A stretch of 64,000 nucleotides of DNA from Sphaeramia orbicularis (taxonomy: Eukaryota; Chordata; Actinopteri; Kurtiformes; Apogonidae): NCBI RefSeq assembly GCF_902148855.1, contig NC_043967.1:34871897-34935896 (forward strand), in the 5' to 3' direction. Both the position numbers and the translations under genes were made by a program. Numbering within the stretch: the first letter of the stretch is position 1; every line of letters begins with the position of its first letter. Under the pieces are notes generated by a model. The model was not told the DNA's origin. It ran no database searches and saw only the letters and a list, made by a program, of their open reading frames with translations. Below are positions 59,537 to 64,000 of the stretch, one piece after another.

Positions 59537-60629
59537 CCTCTAAAAACTCGATTTTCGATTTTGATTTAGATTTTTGGGTAAAACTACAAAAGACAACAGA
59601 AGTCAGCATGTCGTTTTCGTGAGCAGCCCACAATGCAAGGCACTGCTCTGACCTCAAATCTGTGATGGTATCACGTGATGAACCCACAGAAGTTTATTTT
59701 TTCTTAATTAAATCTTTATTGAATGAAATAGAGTATACAAACAATGTATGCAACAAGAAAATAACATAAGTTTGCCAGGGGGAATACACTATAATACATG
59801 TCTAAATCAGAGCAAATACTTATGTTTTTTATAGCCTTTTTGTTTCCAGATTTATCTAACGGCTTTTAAATAAAGTTCAACATCTTTCAAAAAATCAAAT
59901 TATATTTGGTTTTGTGTTACAGAACTTACATTTGTGAATGAAAAATTTAGCAAGTAGAGGACTAAATTAATTATTTAATTTTTTTTTAATATATATATGT
60001 GTGTGTTGTTGTTTTTTTTTTTTTTATTTTATTTATTTATTTATTTTTTTCTGGGTATCTGGGCCCACAGAAGTGATACCAATGTAAGTCAGTGGACAGG
60101 CATCAGTCGTGCGTGCGTGCGTGGACCAGTTAATATAAGTGATCCACATGCGGTTCTGTTTAAACTGAGGATCCGTGCGTGGAATAGACTGACCCAGGAC
60201 ACGCTGGAGGGATTCTATCCTGGAGCTGGTGGATGTGTGTGGGCACAGGGCTGTCTGGGCTCCTCTGCTGAGGCTGATGACCCCGGACCCGGACCCGGAT
60301 CGGAAGAAGACAGTACGGTACGGATCCGGGGACCACGGAAGATGAGTGATCCGAATGCAGTTCTATTTCAGTTGGCGGGATCCGTGCGTGAAGCCACGGC
60401 TTACAGTGCATAAGTACTGCGGGCTCATGAACACATTTAAAGTCAGGCCATTGCACGGAGTTCTGTGACAGACCGTTGTCACTGATAGGAGGAGGAGACT
60501 ACGGAGCCCGCAAGCGCACGGCCCGCAGGCACGAGAGAGATGAAATCGATTTTACGATTTCCCTTTTTTAAAAATCGTTCTAATTAAAAATCCGATTTCG
60601 ATTTAAAATCGATTAATCGTGCAGCCCTA
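59469..60629. mobile_element. hAT element in minisatellite
   Basis: Ends TAGGGCTGCATGATTTGGC and AATCGATTAATCGTGCAGCCCTA-type, flanked by a perfect duplication GTTTCTAT (59461-59468 and 60630-60637), itself part of the minisatellite unit. The interior has a poly-T run, a retroposon-like 3' end near 59693-59990 and a GC-rich core with GGATCCGTGCGTG repeats (60170, 60378). No transposase frame is seen. Confidence 0.9.
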
Positions 60630-62453
60630 GTTTCTATCTGGTTAAACTGCTGGTTAGCTGTTTATATATGTTTCTATGTGGTTTAATATATGCTTCTTTC
60701 TGGTTTAACTACTGTTAGCTGGTTTATATATGTTTCTATGTGGTTTATATATGTTTCTTTCTGGTTTAAACTGCTGGTTAGCTGGTTTATATATGTTTCT
60801 ATGTGGTTTATATATGCTTCTTTCTGGTTTAACTGCTGGTTAGCTGGTTTATATATGTTTCTATGTGGTTTATATATGCTTCTTTCTGGTTTAACTGCTG
60901 GTTAGCTGGTTTATATGTTTCTATGTGGTTTATATATGTTTCTTTCTGGTGTTAACTACTGGGTTAGCTGGTTTATATATGTTTCTATGTGGTTGAACTG
61001 CTGGTTAGCTGGGTTTATATATGTTTCTATGTCATTTATATATGTTTCTTCTGGTTTAAACTGCTGGTTAGCTGGTTATATCTGTTTCTATGTGGTTTAT
61101 ATATGCTTCTTTCCGGTTTAACTGCTGGTTAGCTGGTTTATGTTTCCTATGTGGTTTATATATGCTTCTTTCTGGTTTTCACTGCGGTTAGCCGGTTATA
61201 TATGTTTCTATGTGGTTTATTATATGTTTCTATCTGGTTTAAACTGCTGGTTAGCTGGTTTATATATGTTTCTATCTGGTTTAACTGCTGGTTAGCTGGT
61301 TTATATATGTTTCTATGTGGTTTATATATGCTTCTTTCTGGTTTCACTGCTGGTTAGCTGGTTTATATATGTTTTCTATGTGGTTATAATGTTTCTATCT
61401 GGTTTAACTGCTGGTTAGCTGGTTTATATATGTTTCTATCTGGTTTAACTGCTGGGTTAGCTGGTTTATATATGTTTCTATCTTTTTAACTGCTGGTTAG
61501 CTGGTTTATATATGTTTCTATCTGCTTAACTGCTGGTTAGCTGGTTTATATATGTTTCTATCTGCTTTAACTGCTGGTTAGCTGGTTATATATGTTTCTA
61601 TCTTGCTCTAACTGCTGGTTAGCTGGTTTATATATGTTTCTATCTGGTTTAACTGCTGGTTAACTGGTTTATATATGTTTGTATCTGGTTTAACTGCTGG
61701 TTAGCTGGTTTATATATGTTTGTATCTGGTGTAACTGCTGGTTAGCTGGTTTATATATGTTTCTATCTGGTTTAACTGCTGGTTAGCTGGTTTATATATG
61801 TTTCTATCTGGGTTATATATGTTTCTATCTGGTTTAACTGCTGGTTAGCTGGTTTATATATGTTTCTATCTGGTTTATATATGTTTCTATCTGGTTTAAC
61901 TGCTGGTTAGCTGGTTTATATATGTTTCTATCTGGTTTATATATGTTTCTATCTGGTTTACTGCTGGGTGCTTTGTGCATCTCCTCTCACGCTTTGCACA
62001 CCTTCGCATTGTTTTCACATAAGTGAAAACCTGCTATAGTGAATTTATACATCCTACTGTACATGTGTTTGTGTCTCTGCTCAGTCAATGAGCCGCCCTA
62101 ACCCGACCCCCAAATAAAGTGTCCAGGGTAACCCACTGATCCATGCCTCACTAATTTCTTTGAACAGGATGGTGAAGAAGATAAAATATATGAAATAACT
62201 AAAACTAAACTAAAACTAAGCATTCAGAAAAAAAACGATAAATAATAAAAACTAGCAAACCTGCTCTAACAACTAATTAAAACTAACTAAATTAGAGAAA
62301 AAAAAAGTCAAAACTAATTAGAACTAAACTATAATTAAAAATCCAAAACTGTTAGAACCTTGAGACGACGGAGAAGAAGAGACAAGATACGACAAAACTA
62401 AAATTAATCCTAAAACTAAGCATTTAGAAAAAAATTAAAACTAATAAAAACTG

Positions 62454-63100
62454 TGGAAGTAAATCTGTCTCATCAGATTTTGAATAATAAAAGCCACTCA
62501 ATAACTAGCACTTAATTTTTTTGCACTGAAATGAAGGATCTGATTTTTTTTTTTGCACTGAAATTAAGTATCTGAATTTTTTTTTGCACTGAAATGAAGT
62601 ATCTGATTTTTTTTTTTTTTGCACTGAAATGAAGTATCTGAAATTTTTTTTTTGCACTGAAATTAAGTATCTGATTTTTTTTTTTTTTTGCACTGAAATT
62701 AAGAATCTGATTTTTTTTTTTTTTTTTTTTGCACTGAAATTAAGTATCTGAATATTTTTTTTTTTTTTTGCACTGAAATTAAGTATCTGAACTTTTTTTT
62801 TGCACTGAAATGAAATCTGAATTTTTTTTGCACATAAATTAAGTATCTGATTTTTTTTTTTTTCACTGAAATTAAGTATCTGAATTTATTTTTGCACTGA
62901 AATGAAATCTGAATTTTTTTGCACATAAATTAAGTATCTGAAATTTTTTTTGTCTCTGAATTCAACTATGTTCATAAATTTAGAATAAAAAAAAATTCAG
63001 ATGCAAAAAATTCAGATACTTTATTTTAGTGCAAAAAATTCAGTGCTAGAAATTCAATAGCTTTTATAATTCAAAATCTGATGAGACAGATTTACTTCCA
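62454..63100. repeat. Inverted-repeat element enclosing a GCACTGAAAT satellite
   Basis: The left end TGGAAGTAAATCTGTCTCAT and the right end GACAGATTTACTTCCA are inverted over about 90 bp. Between them are about 12 units on the theme GCACTGAAATTAAGTATCTGA followed by a T run. Flanks TAAAAACT and TAAAAAAC suggest an 8-bp target duplication. Non-coding. Confidence 0.8.
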
Positions 63101-64000
63101 TAAAAAACTATCAAACCTTCTCTAAAAATGAATTAAAACTAACTGAATTAGAGGGGAAAAAAAGTCAAAACTAAATAAAACTAAACAATCATGAAAAATC
63201 CAAAACTATTATCACCTTGCACTCTCCCTATGCAGTACCATTTTTCTTGTCGTTTTATTCTCACAGACACTTGAACGCATCAGACCACATAGCTTTTTCT
63301 TGGTGTTTTCAGCAGGGGGCACTCTTGCTTCACCATAACCTCATTCTACAGCCCGGAGGGAAAAAAAAGTGGCATTTTCTTCATGTTTAAAGGCTTTAGG
63401 CCAGCTGACAGATAAGACTACATATTTGGTTTAGCGTCACAAATCACCCTAGTCTTTTATCTGCATTACGTTATTTCACAGCCTTACATTACATGGCTCG
63501 TCTCCAGCTGCCAGAGAGTCAACGCGACACAAGTGTGACAGTTTATTCATCGAAAATGCATTTGTTCACACCTTTTTAATTTTCTTTAATCCTCTACAAA
63601 CAGCTACAACAGTGTGTGTGTGTTTCAGAAAAGAAGCGGTTTAAATGCGATCGTCAGAGCTCTGGTGTTGTGACAATAGATGGAACAATGCACCAGCGAG
63701 ACTCCAGTGATAATGTAATGAGTGTTCAGATGCTACATACAGAGGCTGAATTGGTCCCTCAGCAGAAACGCTTTAGTGGTCACAGAGATGCCTTCCTGTG
63801 GGGTTACAACACACAGCTTCCTCTTTCTCTTCTTGACACAAAACAACACTTTCTGCAGCTCTGGGCTCCATATAATAAATGGCCACAGTCCAAAGTGGTT
63901 AGTTACAGTGCAGTGTGGAAAGGTCAATTGGCCGGTGATGTGGATAGCAGTATATTATCCTTATTGAGCTCTATGAAGTCCAGGTGGAGAGCACTCACTG
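63101..64000. other. Window end without a recognised gene
   Basis: Mostly unique DNA. A minus-strand AATAAA lies near 63541, so the 3' end of a gene starting beyond the window is possible, but I find no conserved frame to support it. Confidence 0.3.

Larger units (their letters stand above)
58560..61968 (+). repeat. 41-bp minisatellite, interrupted by two transposons
   Basis: The core unit is GGTTTAACTGCTGGTTAGCT followed by GGTTTATATATGTTTCTATCT. A 20-bp half unit is often doubled. About 30 units lie at 60638-61968 and two or three at 58560-58650. The pieces are parts of one array split by a Tc1 element (58652-59457) and a hAT element (59469-60629). Open frames across it are an effect of unit length. 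Confidence 0.93.

Noticed and set aside
60690-61357. Repeated plus-strand frames rich in YMFLCGLYM
   Set aside because: They are translations of the 41-bp minisatellite, with frame changes between units; not a membrane protein.
60638-61968. CRISPR-like spacing of a repeat
   Set aside because: The units are continuous and nearly identical, with no unique spacers; this is a eukaryotic minisatellite.
62505-62926. Lys-rich repeated frames
   Set aside because: Translation of poly-T/poly-A satellite units on the minus strand.
63722-63990. Possible last exon of a minus-strand gene at the window edge
   Set aside because: A short open stretch ending in TGA can be read, but there is no acceptor or recognisable protein within the window to support it.

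Overview
The window is nuclear DNA of a ray-finned (teleost-like) fish. The evidence is compact spliced vertebrate genes with GT-AG introns, AT-rich intergenic DNA, and dense small DNA transposons of kinds common in fish (hAT, Tc1/mariner, pogo, PIF/Harbinger, TTAA elements) with intact target-site duplications. I saw no bacterial genes, CRISPR arrays, tRNA or rRNA genes, and no LTR or other virus-like element.

Layout. (1) 2.0-21.8 kb, minus strand: gmeb1, encoding a SAND/KDWK-domain transcription factor. Nine coding exons join without a break into 601 codons. A CpG-rich promoter with NRF1 and ETS sites lies near 21.75 kb, and intron 1 is almost filled by four tandem 435-bp repeats. (2) 21.8-29.7 kb: no recognisable gene; two oppositely oriented LINE tails and otherwise mostly unique AT-rich DNA. 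(3) 29.7-34.8 kb, minus strand: rab42, a two-exon Rab GTPase whose intron holds a pogo element containing a Harbinger element that contains a hAT element. (4) 36.8-39.8 kb, plus strand: a non-coding TATA/TOP-type transcript that I read as a snoRNA host gene, probably the SNHG12 counterpart. Four consecutive introns each hold one snoRNA candidate (two H/ACA, two C/D). It diverges from rab42 across a 2-kb spacer containing four tandem copies of a module with an E-box and a CCAAT box. (5) 42.8-57.4 kb, minus strand: ctps1 (CTP synthase), 17 coding exons giving the 591 residues of the vertebrate enzyme, but with a cluster of about a dozen small indels confined to the first two coding exons. (6) 57.6-64 kb: repeats, including a 41-bp minisatellite invaded by a Tc1 and a hAT element, and a satellite bounded by inverted repeats.

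The order gmeb1 - rab42 - snoRNA host gene, with the last two head to head, matches what I recall of human 1p35 (GMEB1, TAF12, RAB42, SNHG12), except that I see no taf12. ctps1 faces the host gene tail to tail. The genes do not form one pathway. Two (ctps1 for nucleotide supply, the snoRNA host gene for rRNA modification) serve growth and ribosome production; gmeb1 is a transcription regulator and rab42 a membrane-traffic GTPase.

The best candidate for something undescribed is the host-gene locus: a one-snoRNA-per-intron transcript whose upstream promoter module has been copied four times in tandem.
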